The notes below the pieces were generated by a model. It saw only the letters and a program-made list of their open reading frames with translations, did no database searches and was not told the origin of the DNA. Below, one piece after another: positions 1-9,367 of a DNA stretch of 64,000 bases. Made by a program: the position numbers and the translations under genes. The stretch is from positions 1-64,000 of the forward strand of contig CALAKU010000008.1 of the NCBI GenBank assembly GCA_937922925.1. The letters are read 5' to 3'. How positions within the stretch are numbered: the stretch's first letter is position 1; the number at the start of each line of letters is the position of its first letter. This DNA is from an uncultured Arenicella sp. (lineage in GTDB: Bacteria > Pseudomonadota > Gammaproteobacteria > Arenicellales > Arenicellaceae).

Positions 1-2
1 CG

Positions 3-161
3 CTAGGAGTACCGCGTATGGTGCAAGATTTACCTGCCGGTGGGCAACGGCTATTACAACCCGTCACCGGTTATAGCGCCGTTATCGTGAGCGGCAAAGT
101 CGTAATCGCCAACGACGAGGTTCAAGATGCGAGGCCAGGGAGGCTTGTGCGAGCAGGGTGA
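3..161 (+). CDS. C-terminal end of an amidohydrolase (D-aminoacylase-like), 5' end outside window
   Basis: The frame enters from the left edge and stops with TGA at 159-161. The visible 50 or so residues have the pattern typical of the tail of amidohydrolase-3 / N-acyl-D-amino-acid deacylase proteins: a PAGG-R-LLQP-TGY segment, then a short strand with VIVSGKVV and a closing ARPGRLVR. In that family this part forms the small beta-sandwich that packs on the metal-dependent TIM barrel. The catalytic domain is not in the window, so substrate cannot be inferred. The family call rests on this tail alone. Confidence 0.65.
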   Translation, partial: LGVPRMVQDLPAGGQRLLQPVTGYSAVIVSGKVVIANDEVQDARPGRLVRAG

Positions 162-189
162 GGTTTGTCGTTTTGATGGTGATCGATTG

Positions 190-258
190 GATCCTGAATC
201 AAGTTCAGGATGACCAAGTTGAATAAAACGCCAGTCATCCTGAACTTGATTCAGGATC
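190..258. repeat. Pair of inverted REP-like palindromes
   Basis: Two 25-bp elements, 190-214 and 234-258, are exact reverse complements of each other. Each is itself an imperfect palindrome built on ATCCTGAA...TTCAGGAT with a GTCATCC/GATCC end asymmetry. They lie between two converging genes, the amidohydrolase and rpiA. The same element recurs near 32.8, 33.7, 42.9, 43.4 and 48.7 kb. A folded transcript could act as a bidirectional terminator, but no T-run follows, so that role is inference. Confidence 0.9.
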
Positions 259-274
259 ATTTTACTTTCGTTCC

Positions 275-931
275 TTAAGTCAGCGTCCTAACTCCATTCT
301 CCCCACCAAGCAGCAGCACATCCGCGCCACGTTGAGCAAATAAGCCATTGGTTACAACACCGGCTATGTGATTGATCTTGCTCTCCAACTCGATGGGGTT
401 TTCAATGGCCATGTCATGCACATCGACAATCACATTGCCGTTGTCGGTGACCACGCCATCTCGAAGAATTGGATTGCCTCCGAGCTTAACCAACTGCCGG
501 GCGACATAAGATTTAGCCATGGGAATCACTTCGATTGGCAAAGGGAATGCCCCCAACACCGGCACCAATTTCGAGTCGTCGGCGATGCAGATAAATTTAT
601 CGCTGGCGGCAGCGACAATCTTTTCCCTGGTTAGTGCTGCGCCGCCGCCTTTAATCAAATGCAAATGCTCGGTGGATTCGTCTGCGCCATCAACGTAGAT
701 AGGTAAGTCGCCCACTTGATCTAACTCCATCACTTTGATGCCGTGCCCTCTAAGCCGTTCTGCAGAGGCTTCGGAGCTGGCAACAGCGCCGTCGATGCGG
801 CCTTTGATTTTGGCTAACTCGTCAATAAATAGGTTGGCTGTTGAACCGGTGCCAACGCCAATAACCCAATCCCATTCGATGTATTCGATGGCGGCTTCGG
901 CGACTAATTGTTTCGCTTGTGCTGGAGTCAT
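275..931 (-). CDS. rpiA: Ribose-5-phosphate isomerase A
   Basis: Interconverts ribose-5-phosphate and ribulose-5-phosphate in the non-oxidative pentose phosphate pathway, in the cytosol. The 218-residue product has the usual length for the family. The phosphate-binding GVGTGSTAN loop is at residues 25-33. The catalytic region is present as a YVDGADE segment followed by [11 protein letters not shown], matching the Asp/Asp/Lys/Glu set of the E. coli enzyme. The ATG at 931 is the obvious start. It is the last gene of a leftward block (purD, thyA, folA, rpiA). Confidence 0.96.
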   Translation of the reverse strand: MTPAQAKQLVAEAAIEYIEWDWVIGVGTGSTANLFIDELAKIKGRIDGAVASSEASAERLRGHGIKVMELDQVGDLPIYVDGADESTEHLHLIKGGGAALTREKIVAAASDKFICIADDSKLVPVLGAFPLPIEVIPMAKSYVARQLVKLGGNPILRDGVVTDNGNVIVDVHDMAIENPIELESKINHIAGVVTNGLFAQRGADVLLLGGENGVRTLT

Positions 932-1013
932 AATGGTTTTGCTCTTTCGTTTTCTCTTTGAGGCGTATTGTGGCTAAACGCTTAGTGTTCTTAACTTCGT
1001 ATAGTCCAACTGT

Positions 1014-1496
1014 TTAGGTTTTGCGATATCGAACGTAATCGAATTCTGGGCTAACGCCGCGAATTTGCTCGCGGCTAACTTCTTTAAAGTCCAAGCTGGA
1101 AAAATTGGGGAAGTACGTGTCGGCAACCGGGGCATCAAACACTTCGGTGAGTTCGAGCGTGGTGGCATAGGCCAAAAACAGTCGATAGATTTCGCCACCG
1201 CCAATCACAAATACTTTTTCGTCCGAGCTTTCTTCAGCGATTATTATGGCTTTTTCGACCGTATGGGCGGTGCTCACATCTTCATGCTGCCAATCGCGAT
1301 TACCGGTTAACACAATATTGGTGCGCCCGGGCAGCGCTTTGCCGATAGAGTCAAATGTTTTGCGGCCCATGATGATGGGCCAACCTAAGGTCATGGCCTT
1401 GAAGCGAGGTAAATCGCCGGGCAAGTGCCACAATAACTGGTTGTTGTGGCCCATCTCACCGTTCTCGCCAATCGCGGCCACCAATATTATTTCCAT
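1014..1496 (-). CDS. folA: Dihydrofolate reductase
   Basis: Reduces dihydrofolate to tetrahydrofolate with NADPH, regenerating the cofactor oxidised by thymidylate synthase. The 160-residue protein is of normal length. Family marks include the N-terminal strand followed by IGENGEMG, LLWHLPGDLPRFK with the active-site Asp, the MGRKTFDSIG NADPH-binding segment, and a late GGGEIYR loop. The first in-frame ATG is at 1496, and the TTG just before it is unlikely to be used. In many bacteria folA directly follows thyA. Here a large opposite-strand gene separates them (1749-6116). Confidence 0.96.
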   Translation of the reverse strand: MEIILVAAIGENGEMGHNNQLLWHLPGDLPRFKAMTLGWPIIMGRKTFDSIGKALPGRTNIVLTGNRDWQHEDVSTAHTVEKAIIIAEESSDEKVFVIGGGEIYRLFLAYATTLELTEVFDAPVADTYFPNFSSLDFKEVSREQIRGVSPEFDYVRYRKT

Positions 1497-1748
1497 CAAA
1501 ACACTGTTCTTAAGTTCTATTGAGTGATTGTAGCAATGTTTTGGGTATCGAACGTAGCCTCAGCGTTTGCTTTTTGAAGCGATTTACCTGTTGTCAGGCA
1601 TCTGCACATTTATAATTTGTTTTTAATCTTATCGAGCTTGTTGATTAATTGTGGTTTATTGATCAACGGGTATGAGGTAGCAGGGCGTTTGCAGCAAAGT
1701 TTTTGCGAGCGTTGGACAACTTCGATCACCGAGATGTTATCACCTGAT

Positions 1749-4700
1749 ATGACCATACGCAGCGCCGTCTTTATTCAGTTTTGTCTTTTTGTGTCGCTGC
1801 AAACCTTAGGAATAACGACAGCCACTGCCAACCCTCCCAATACCCAACAGGGCATTCCTGGCACTTTGATTAATGGCCCGTTTGATCCAGACATGGGTCG
1901 TCTAGCCAACATTCAATTTTTGGGTGGTTACGTCATCACCATTCCCGAAACGCCAGGCAGTGAGCAGGGCGATCATCTGCTGACGCGCGCCTGGGATATG
2001 AGAAATTTATTCCAACCTACTCGGGTCACGCCAAACAACCCGAATACAAATGGCGGTGATTTTGGTCAAACCGGCGATCCGTTTCTGGCGCACGGTACTA
2101 TTGCGCGAGGCAATGAAGTATTTATTGGCGGCAATCAAGCCAACAGTAATGACGGCGGGCCTTCCTACGATACGTTCGATACCATCCGTTTGGAAGACAA
2201 CGGCACGCTCACTCATACGCGCTGGTCTGGGCCTACTGCCCCGGCTTTGGTCGACCGACAAGGAAACCCGGTATTTAACAATCAAGGCGGCCGCGAATTT
2301 GCGGCTTGGTACACCAAAGGCTCTTTGATGCGCCCTTGGTCGGTGTCGGATAACTGGTCTTACAACACCTCTCCGAATATCGCTAGGCTCACGCTGCGTA
2401 ACGTTTTGATGGCGGAGTGGGACGTGGTGGCTGAAACCGGAGTGGCCGGTTTTGGTAACTTTATGGGCAATCTACTTATTTACGCATCAGATCAGCGAGC
2501 CAATGGCGTGGCGGTTTACGATGCTACCGACATTGTTGTTGACGCGGCCACCGGCGAATCGCGGCCTAGATTGTTAGACGTCATTAACGTCTCCGCCAAC
2601 CAAGGCGGTTTAGGTGGCTATTGGTCGGAGATCAGCGGACATTATCTCGTGATCGGCCGCCAAGAGGATTCAGCCAATCCGAATTCGTTTAGCGGCGTTC
2701 AAGTGGTGGACTTCTCCAACCCGAATGACCTCAAACTGCAATGCCAAGCTGAGTTAAGTAATCCCGAAGGCCATAAAGGTTATTTTCTCGGTGCCTCGCC
2801 ACGCTATGTTGGTTTGCAGGACAACTTTGCCTTTATGGATAACTTCAAACTGAACATTGAGAACTGCGAAGTAGAGGCGCGAATGGATACCTCGAATGGC
2901 CAGCGCACCAGTGGGTTTAGCGAATGCTTACCCGCTTACGTGGATGATTGCCCAAAGCTTGTCGCACAAACGGGCGAGTACGCGAGGCCCATCGGCAATT
3001 TGTTGTTTACCGGCGGTTTTCCAATTCAAGCAAATGTCGATGGCTTAAGTATTTGGGCGCACCAGTCGGCGCCCGATACTCGCCCTCCAGCGATTGCCTA
3101 TCACATCCCTCAGGCGAACCGAACCAACTATCCGGTGAACGCGCCGCTGAGTTTTTCGATTCCTGAAACTCTTAAAATTGAAACTCTGATCACCAGTGAA
3201 ACGCGCCGCCCGGGGCAAGTTGATTCAATCACGGTGACCGAAGTGGGCGGCAGTGCGATTCCCATCGACTATGTCTTATCGCATCAAGGAATGCTAACGC
3301 TGGACCCCATTAATCTTCTCAAGCAAAACACGACGTACGAAGTAAGTTTTACCAGTGCCATTCAAGACGCGGTTGGTAATGCAATGGTGCCGTATACGTT
3401 TCGTTTCTCAACTGGCGATCAAGTGCAAGGTGGTGGGTCAAGTGAGCCTGCGGTGATTCAGTCGGTATTGCTCAACCCCGGTAACACGGTTGAGACCGAT
3501 CAGCCGGTGACCGTTACCGTTGTGTCGAGTAACGCAACTGAGTATCAGATTACCTTAGACGGCGAGGCATCGGCTTATAGTGCCTCAGCAAGCCGGAGTT
3601 TTACGTTTAGTGAACCCGGCCAATATTTCGTAAACACACAAGCGCGGAATAGCGATGGCGAATCAGCCACTCAGCGCGTTGCCATTACCGTGGTAAACCC
3701 GAACCAAGCGCGTGCCCCGGGTCGCAATTCATCCGCGTTGGCGTGCGATGCCGAGCGAGATCGAGTCTGGGTAACGAACCCGGATAATGGCAGCGTGGCG
3801 GTGGTAGCAGGCAATTCTCTGTCAAAGCTTGACGAGCTTTATGGGCCAATCGACCCGAAAAGCGCCGCCGTTGTGGGAGACGAAGTTTGGGTGACTTCCA
3901 AAGGCAGTGATCAAATTTATATTTACGACGCGCAAACTCGGCAACGACTGAGCCAAATTTCTACTGGCTTTGGAACCGCACCAACGCATCTGCTTGCAAG
4001 CGCAGATGGTAATTACGTTTACGTTACTTTGTATGGCAGTGGTGAAGTTGTTCGCTATTCGGTGTTTAACCCGAGCTCAAACCCAGACATCATTAAATTG
4101 GCGCCAACTGTGCAGGCCATGGCCCTAAGCCCTAACGGCGATCAGCTATTGGTAACGCGGCTTATCTCGCCAGAGCATTGGGGCGAAGTGTTTCAGATCG
4201 ATACTAGCAGTTGGTCTTTACTGCATCGCTACGAACTCGAGAAGCACACCGTCAACGACAGCCTAAGCGAAGGCCGAGGCAAGCCAAATTATTTAACCTC
4301 AGTCATCGTTAATGGCAAAGGTAATCGAGCTTATGTGGTGGGTAAAAAAGACAATATCGACCGAGGTTTGTTGGCAGGTTTAAATGAAGACTTAGACGAC
4401 GACAACGCGGTTCGCACCATCGGTATGGTGTTGGATATTCAAAACCGAGTCGAACTTAAAGACCAGCGTATTGATTTCGACAATACCAGCTCCTTATCGG
4501 CTTTGGCCATGAGTGCCGACAGTCAATATTTGTTTGTAGCCCAACAAGGTAAAAACAGTGTGCTGGCACTACAGGTAGGCAGCGATGATCGCTTTACCGG
4601 CGTCACACACAGCTATCAAACTGGGCTGGCACCGCAAGGGCTTTGTCTGGATTCGTTTGATAACACTTTGTACGTTAAAAACTTTACTGATCGCACACTC

Positions 4701-6116
4701 ACTCAATTTGATTTGAGCGGTGGCTTTGCCAGCCCCGCCCGGCGAGATGTGCAAACGGTGGCCAATGAGGTGTTGAGCAATTCGGAATTGGCCGGACTGC
4801 AATTATTCTATAATGCCTTCGCTGGGCTCACGTCGTCGCAACCCATTGGCAAAATGAGCGCCGAGGGCTACATAAGCTGCGCCAGTTGCCATTTGGACGG
4901 TGGCGAAGACGGCAATAGTTACGACTTTACCGGGCGCGGTGAAGGCCTGCGCAATAACATTTCGCTTAAAGGCCGCAAAGGCTTGCGTTTCGGGCGCGTA
5001 CATTGGTCGGCCAACTTTGATGAAATTCAAGATTTTGAGCACGACATTCGCGATCATTTTCGTGGCCTTGGGTTTATGTCGCAAAGCGATTTCGACTCTA
5101 GTAATTCACCACTTGGCAATCCTAAGCGCGGCCTGAGTCAAGACCTCGATAATCTGGCGGCCTACGTCAGCAGCTTGGGTAAGCAATCGTTACCGCGCAG
5201 TTTGCAGCGCACCAGCTTTGGGCAGTTTTCAAACGCGGCCTTGCAAGGTCAGCAAGTGTTTAGGCAGCAAGGTTGCCAGCAATGCCATTCAGGCAGCGCT
5301 TTCACTGATGCGCGAACTCATGATGTTGGAACTCTTAGAGCGGCCTCAGGACAACGCTTGGGCGACACCTTATCGGCCATTAAAACGCCGTCGCTGTTGG
5401 GCGTATTTGAAACCCCACCGTATTTGCATGATGGCAGCGCCAAAACTTTAGACCAAGTTTTTAATACCGCTGGTGGCACAACCTATCAGTTGGATGACCC
5501 CAACACGGTTTGGAACTATAACGGCGAATACGTCACGCAATCAGGCTACTCGTATTTACGCGATGCTCGCGGCATTCGATTAGTCGGCGATGAAGCCAAT
5601 ACCGGGAGCTGGAATTTCTATGCGCTTGGTAGCCCGGGTGCGGGCAAGGTACGTGTGCGTTATGGCTCATCGACGACGGGCGGATCACTGGACGTACTCG
5701 TCGACGGCAACGTGGCCGGCACCATATCGCTGGATCGCCTGCCACAAGTTGATAATCAAGATGCCTTATTTACCGAAAGCCGTAGCGTCGATGTGGTGCT
5801 GCCAGATGGTGGCTATAACATCGCGTTTCGCTATCGAGGCAACAGCAGCGTTATCTTAGATGAATTTACGGTTTCAAATGCCAGCGACTTAGCCAAAGCT
5901 CAACCCCATCTCAGGGTGGCGAATTTGAGCTTGGCGCAGCAAAATAATTTAGTGCGCTATGTGGCTTCCATCGATCAAGTGTCGGCGCCAGCGGATAGTG
6001 CGGTTAATATCTTTGACAACGAAACCAGCACCAACCCGCCCGCCGGGCCAGCTCAAGACATGCTGTGTTTTCCAATTCCCACCAAAGCCGGTGGCATGGC
6101 CATGATTTGCCTATAA
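1749..6116 (+). CDS. Exported multi-domain beta-propeller / di-heme cytochrome c peroxidase-like protein
   Basis: A secreted or periplasmic protein of about 1,455 residues; its exact reaction is unknown. The ATG at 1749 begins a good signal peptide ending ITTATA. An ATG at 1734 and a TTG at 1617 are in frame upstream. Domains in order: an N-terminal region with LVIVD-like strands; a Big_5-like Ig domain (around nt 3080-3410); a second Ig/PKD-like domain (3450-3700); a YVTN-type beta-propeller (3720-4720); a cytochrome c peroxidase/MauG-like module with heme motifs CASCH (Cys at 4878) and CQQCH (Cys at 5274); a CBM6-like beta-sandwich (5580-5870). Two CxxCH sites are standard for di-heme peroxidases, but adhesive and propeller domains are not. 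It lies opposite to and between thyA and folA, which suggests insertion into an older operon. The fold calls come from motifs only. Confidence 0.85.
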   Translation: MTIRSAVFIQFCLFVSLQTLGITTATANPPNTQQGIPGTLINGPFDPDMGRLANIQFLGGYVITIPETPGSEQGDHLLTRAWDMRNLFQPTRVTPNNPNTNGGDFGQTGDPFLAHGTIARGNEVFIGGNQANSNDGGPSYDTFDTIRLEDNGTLTHTRWSGPTAPALVDRQGNPVFNNQGGREFAAWYTKGSLMRPWSVSDNWSYNTSPNIARLTLRNVLMAEWDVVAETGVAGFGNFMGNLLIYASDQRANGVAVYDATDIVVDAATGESRPRLLDVINVSANQGGLGGYWSEISGHYLVIGRQEDSANPNSFSGVQVVDFSNPNDLKLQCQAELSNPEGHKGYFLGASPRYVGLQDNFAFMDNFKLNIENCEVEARMDTSNGQRTSGFSECLPAYVDDCPKLVAQTGEYARPIGNLLFTGGFPIQANVDGLSIWAHQSAPDTRPPAIAYHIPQANRTNYPVNAPLSFSIPETLKIETLITSETRRPGQVDSITVTEVGGSAIPIDYVLSHQGMLTLDPINLLKQNTTYEVSFTSAIQDAVGNAMVPYTFRFSTGDQVQGGGSSEPAVIQSVLLNPGNTVETDQPVTVTVVSSNATEYQITLDGEASAYSASASRSFTFSEPGQYFVNTQARNSDGESATQRVAITVVNPNQARAPGRNSSALACDAERDRVWVTNPDNGSVAVVAGNSLSKLDELYGPIDPKSAAVVGDEVWVTSKGSDQIYIYDAQTRQRLSQISTGFGTAPTHLLASADGNYVYVTLYGSGEVVRYSVFNPSSNPDIIKLAPTVQAMALSPNGDQLLVTRLISPEHWGEVFQIDTSSWSLLHRYELEKHTVNDSLSEGRGKPNYLTSVIVNGKGNRAYVVGKKDNIDRGLLAGLNEDLDDDNAVRTIGMVLDIQNRVELKDQRIDFDNTSSLSALAMSADSQYLFVAQQGKNSVLALQVGSDDRFTGVTHSYQTGLAPQGLCLDSFDNTLYVKNFTDRTLTQFDLSGGFASPARRDVQTVANEVLSNSELAGLQLFYNAFAGLTSSQPIGKMSAEGYISCASCHLDGGEDGNSYDFTGRGEGLRNNISLKGRKGLRFGRVHWSANFDEIQDFEHDIRDHFRGLGFMSQSDFDSSNSPLGNPKRGLSQDLDNLAAYVSSLGKQSLPRSLQRTSFGQFSNAALQGQQVFRQQGCQQCHSGSAFTDARTHDVGTLRAASGQRLGDTLSAIKTPSLLGVFETPPYLHDGSAKTLDQVFNTAGGTTYQLDDPNTVWNYNGEYVTQSGYSYLRDARGIRLVGDEANTGSWNFYALGSPGAGKVRVRYGSSTTGGSLDVLVDGNVAGTISLDRLPQVDNQDALFTESRSVDVVLPDGGYNIAFRYRGNSSVILDEFTVSNASDLAKAQPHLRVANLSLAQQNNLVRYVASIDQVSAPADSAVNIFDNETSTNPPAGPAQDMLCFPIPTKAGGMAMICL

Positions 6117-6127
6117 GCTCTGCGGTG

Positions 6128-7036
6128 CTAGACCGCAACGGGCGCACGAATCGCCGCATCAGGTTGGTAATCAAGCAACTCAAAATCATCAAAGCTAAAG
6201 TCGAACAGACTCTTTACTTGAGGATTAATCTTCAAACTTGGTAAGGCTTTTGGCGAGCGTTTTAGTTGCTCTTGAACTTGGTCTTTATGGTTATTGTAAA
6301 TATGCACGTCCCCAAAGGCGTGCACGAAATCGCCTAAGCCTAGATTGCACACTTGTGCGACCATCATGGTCAATAATGCGTAGCTTGCGATGTTAAACGG
6401 TACGCCCAAAAACAAATCGGCACTGCGTTGATACAACTGACAGCTTAGTTTGTTGTCGGGCGAAACATAAAACTGGAATAGGGTATGGCAAGGAGGCAAG
6501 CCCGCTTTGGCCATTTCTTCGATTTCGGGTGGGTTCCAAGCTGAGACAATTAAGCGCCGTGAGCTGGGGTTGGTTTTGATTTCATTGACAACCCAGTCCA
6601 ATTGATCAACGCCTGAAAAGTCGCGCCATTGCTTACCGTAAACCGGGCCAAGCTCGCCCCATTTTTCAGCGAACTTTGGATATTTTTGGATGGACATAAT
6701 GAACCAATCCAATTTGTCTTCCCATTCGCAGGAATTGGGTTTGATCTGGCCGAGCAAGCCTTCCTGTTTGAGGTAATTTTTAAATGGCCATTCGTTCCAA
6801 ATACCAACGCCGTTATCGACCAGATACTTGATGTTAGTGTCGCCTCTCACAAACCAAAGCAGTTCGTGAATGATGCCTCGCAAGAAAACTTTTTTGGTGG
6901 TCAGTAATGGAAAGCCATCTTCTAAATTACAACGTAATTGCCGCCCAAACACGCTTCGGGTGCCGGTGCCGGTTCGGTCGTCTTTACCAACGCCATTTTG
7001 ATAAACGTCTTCTAAGAGATCGAGATAGGCTTTCAT
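6128..7036 (-). CDS. thyA: Thymidylate synthase
   Basis: Methylates dUMP to dTMP using methylene-tetrahydrofolate, giving the dihydrofolate that FolA recycles. The product is 302 residues, longer than the 264-residue E. coli enzyme because of an insert after the [12 protein letters not shown] segment; such longer ThyA forms are known. The catalytic Cys183 lies in [12 protein letters not shown], followed by the [14 protein letters not shown] substrate-binding stretch. The ATG at 7036 overlaps the purD stop as ATGA, so translation is probably coupled. Its stop is 12 bp from the end of the convergent cytochrome gene. Confidence 0.96.
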   Translation of the reverse strand: MKAYLDLLEDVYQNGVGKDDRTGTGTRSVFGRQLRCNLEDGFPLLTTKKVFLRGIIHELLWFVRGDTNIKYLVDNGVGIWNEWPFKNYLKQEGLLGQIKPNSCEWEDKLDWFIMSIQKYPKFAEKWGELGPVYGKQWRDFSGVDQLDWVVNEIKTNPSSRRLIVSAWNPPEIEEMAKAGLPPCHTLFQFYVSPDNKLSCQLYQRSADLFLGVPFNIASYALLTMMVAQVCNLGLGDFVHAFGDVHIYNNHKDQVQEQLKRSPKALPSLKINPQVKSLFDFSFDDFELLDYQPDAAIRAPVAV

Positions 7037-8331
7037 GATCGTTCGCGTGCGACCGCGCGATAGCCAATGTCGGTGCGAAAAAACATCTCGTCCCAACACA
7101 GTTTATCAACGCCTTCATAGGCTTTTTGTTGCGCCTCGCTCACCGAAATGCCTAGGGCTGTTACACAGAGCACGCGCCCGCCACTGGTCACTATGGTGTC
7201 GTCCTCAGCCCTATTGCCAACTTGAGTGCCAGCATGAAAGGTTTTGCAATCATCGGTATCGCAGTCGTCCAAGCCACTTATGATATGGCCTTTGGCATAC
7301 GATTCGGGGTAGCCCCCGGCGGCCAGTACCACGCCGAGTGCGGGGCGTTCATCCCAGCTCGCGTGAGTGCTATTGAGTTGACCGTCCAAGGCAGCTAAAC
7401 ATAAGTCAGCTAAGCTCGATTTCAGACGCATCATAATGGGCTGGGTTTCTGGGTCGCCAAAACGACAATTGTATTCAATTACCTTAGGCTCGCCTTCTGG
7501 CGTAATCATCAAACCCGCATACAAGAAACCCACATACGGGTGCCCTTCGGCCTGCATACCCTTCACGGTTGGCATGATGACCTCGCGCATGATTTGCTCA
7601 TGCATGGCATCAGTCACCACTGGCGCCGGCGAGTAGGCGCCCATGCCTCCGGTATTCGGGCCTAAATCGCCGTTGTCTCGGGCCTTATGATCCTGCGAGC
7701 TTGCCATTGGCAGAACGTGTTCGCCATCCACCATGCAAATGAAGCTGGCTTCTTCGCCCGCTAAGAATTCTTCGACCACCACGCGCGCACCGGCATCACC
7801 GAACTTATTGTCGATCAACATATCTCGCGCCGCGGTTTGCGCTTCGTCAACACTGTGGGCCACGATCACGCCTTTGCCTGCGGCCAGGCCATCGGCTTTG
7901 ATCACAATCGGAGCGCCTTGATCGGCGATGTAATCGCAAGCTAGATCGGCGTCGGTAAATACTTCATAGGCGCCAGTTGGAATTTGGTATTTGGCGAGAA
8001 AGTCTTTGGTGAACGCTTTAGAGCCCTCTAATTGCGCAGCACCGGCGCTGGGGCCAAAGCATTTTAAACCGGCGTCAGAAAAGGCATCGCTAATGCCTGC
8101 TACCAAAGGTGCCTCTGGGCCGATGATTGTGAGATCAATTTCTTCTGCTGTGGCAAAGGCGATTAAGCCTTCGATGTCGTCGGCGCTCACACTGACATTT
8201 TGGCATTTAGCTTCCTTGAGTGTGCCGGCATTGCCGGGCGCGACAAACACCTGCTTCACAGAATCGGCTTGCGCGGTTTTCCAAGCAAGGGCGTGTTCGC
8301 GGCCCCCACTGCCAACAATTAAAATTTTCAT
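7033..8331 (-). CDS. purD: Phosphoribosylamine-glycine ligase
   Basis: Second step of de novo purine synthesis: ATP-dependent joining of glycine to phosphoribosylamine to give GAR. The protein is 432 residues, normal for the family. It opens [17 protein letters not shown], the PurD N-domain signature. The ATP-grasp region includes [17 protein letters not shown] and [13 protein letters not shown]. The in-frame ATG at 8331 gives the conserved N-terminus, and upstream extension to 8349 is unlikely. It overlaps thyA by four bases. purH, its common partner, is not adjacent. Confidence 0.96.
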   Translation of the reverse strand: MKILIVGSGGREHALAWKTAQADSVKQVFVAPGNAGTLKEAKCQNVSVSADDIEGLIAFATAEEIDLTIIGPEAPLVAGISDAFSDAGLKCFGPSAGAAQLEGSKAFTKDFLAKYQIPTGAYEVFTDADLACDYIADQGAPIVIKADGLAAGKGVIVAHSVDEAQTAARDMLIDNKFGDAGARVVVEEFLAGEEASFICMVDGEHVLPMASSQDHKARDNGDLGPNTGGMGAYSPAPVVTDAMHEQIMREVIMPTVKGMQAEGHPYVGFLYAGLMITPEGEPKVIEYNCRFGDPETQPIMMRLKSSLADLCLAALDGQLNSTHASWDERPALGVVLAAGGYPESYAKGHIISGLDDCDTDDCKTFHAGTQVGNRAEDDTIVTSGGRVLCVTALGISVSEAQQKAYEGVDKLCWDEMFFRTDIGYRAVARERS

Positions 8332-8429
8332 AAAGGCGAATTCGGCCAACTATTAATGGCCGAATTCTAGCGCGCCTTGTCCCAAAAGTCTTGGCGACTC
8401 TGCTATAACAACCAGAGTTTGAACGAGGC

Positions 8430-9227
8430 TTATTCCGGTTCTACTTCGGTCTCGGATTCATCGAGACTTTGTTCTAAACCTTTGGCAAAGTCTTCTAAGC
8501 CTTTAAGGAATTCGCCCATTTGTTCTCCGGCCTCTTCAGGCGTCATGTTTTCTACGTCTTGCATGGATTCAATGGCTTTGCCGAGCGAGCCTTCTTTGAG
8601 ATTTCGTTGGGTTTCGGCACTTATTCTGTCTGCATAGCTTGACCATTTGCGCGCAGTTCGTTCGCTTTGAAAACCCGACACAACGAGAATAAACGCCAGA
8701 ATTCCAAATACGATTTGCGCGGTTTGAGCCTTGAGTTTATGAACCTCAAGGCTGGCGATGTACATCAAGAATACGCCCCAAAGTGTCTGAATGGCGCCTC
8801 CAAGATAGGGTATGACTTGGATGACAGTGGCAATTGGCAATAGCGCGCAAGAGAAGGCTAAGCAACGATAGGCGACCTCGAAGTCTTTATCTGAGCCCAT
8901 TAGCTTCCAGATGACAAATAAGATGGCGGCTCCGATAAAGCTCCCGATAATCGCGCCAATGGGCAGTAGCACTAATCCAAAGATTGAAAAGCCACCACCA
9001 AAGCGATTGAATCCGCCAAGGCCGATCAGGCTCAGTACAAATCCGATCACGGCTGTCGCGAAGGCCATCACCGCTACAAAAATAATTGGGTTGGCTAGGC
9101 CGCCGGTTTGCGGCATGGATCGGTAAAAGGCCACTGGGTTGACAATGACTTGCTTGGCCGTCTCGATCACCTGATTAATGTCAAAACCAGAGTTGTTGCT
9201 TGGTGTGTGTTGTGTTTCGTCGCTCAT
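8430..9227 (-). CDS. YIP1-family inner-membrane protein
   Basis: A 265-residue membrane protein of the Yip1/DUF1282 type; function unknown. A soluble N-terminus precedes a VNPVAFYRSMPQTGG segment, where the Yip1 domain begins, followed by about five hydrophobic helices rich in glycine. The C-terminal 70 residues are soluble and acidic (ending in EVEPE), with a likely amphipathic or coiled helix. The start at 9227 is supported by a GGGGAA ribosome-binding site a few bases upstream. It is the first gene of the leftward purD-thyA direction but has its own promoter-size gap to purD. Confidence 0.8.
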   Translation of the reverse strand: MSDETQHTPSNNSGFDINQVIETAKQVIVNPVAFYRSMPQTGGLANPIIFVAVMAFATAVIGFVLSLIGLGGFNRFGGGFSIFGLVLLPIGAIIGSFIGAAILFVIWKLMGSDKDFEVAYRCLAFSCALLPIATVIQVIPYLGGAIQTLWGVFLMYIASLEVHKLKAQTAQIVFGILAFILVVSGFQSERTARKWSSYADRISAETQRNLKEGSLGKAIESMQDVENMTPEEAGEQMGEFLKGLEDFAKGLEQSLDESETEVEPE

Positions 9228-9367
9228 GCGTATTCCCCGAATTGATAAAATATTACCCAGAATAATCAACATTTGTGGTTATGCCTATAGCTCATTTGGG
9301 TGATATTTTTGGTTTGTGCAATCGCTTGAAGTAGACTGCTTACAATTGAATTGATCTGGAGTGTCGG

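Noticed and set aside
1499..1508. Further AACACTGTT site upstream of folA as part of a TetR regulon
   Set aside because: A short word expected about twice by chance in this window; no extended symmetry around it.
6121..6137. Terminator between the cytochrome fusion gene and thyA (TGCGGT/ACCGCA)
   Set aside because: A 6-bp stem without a T-run, overlapping the thyA stop; too weak to call.
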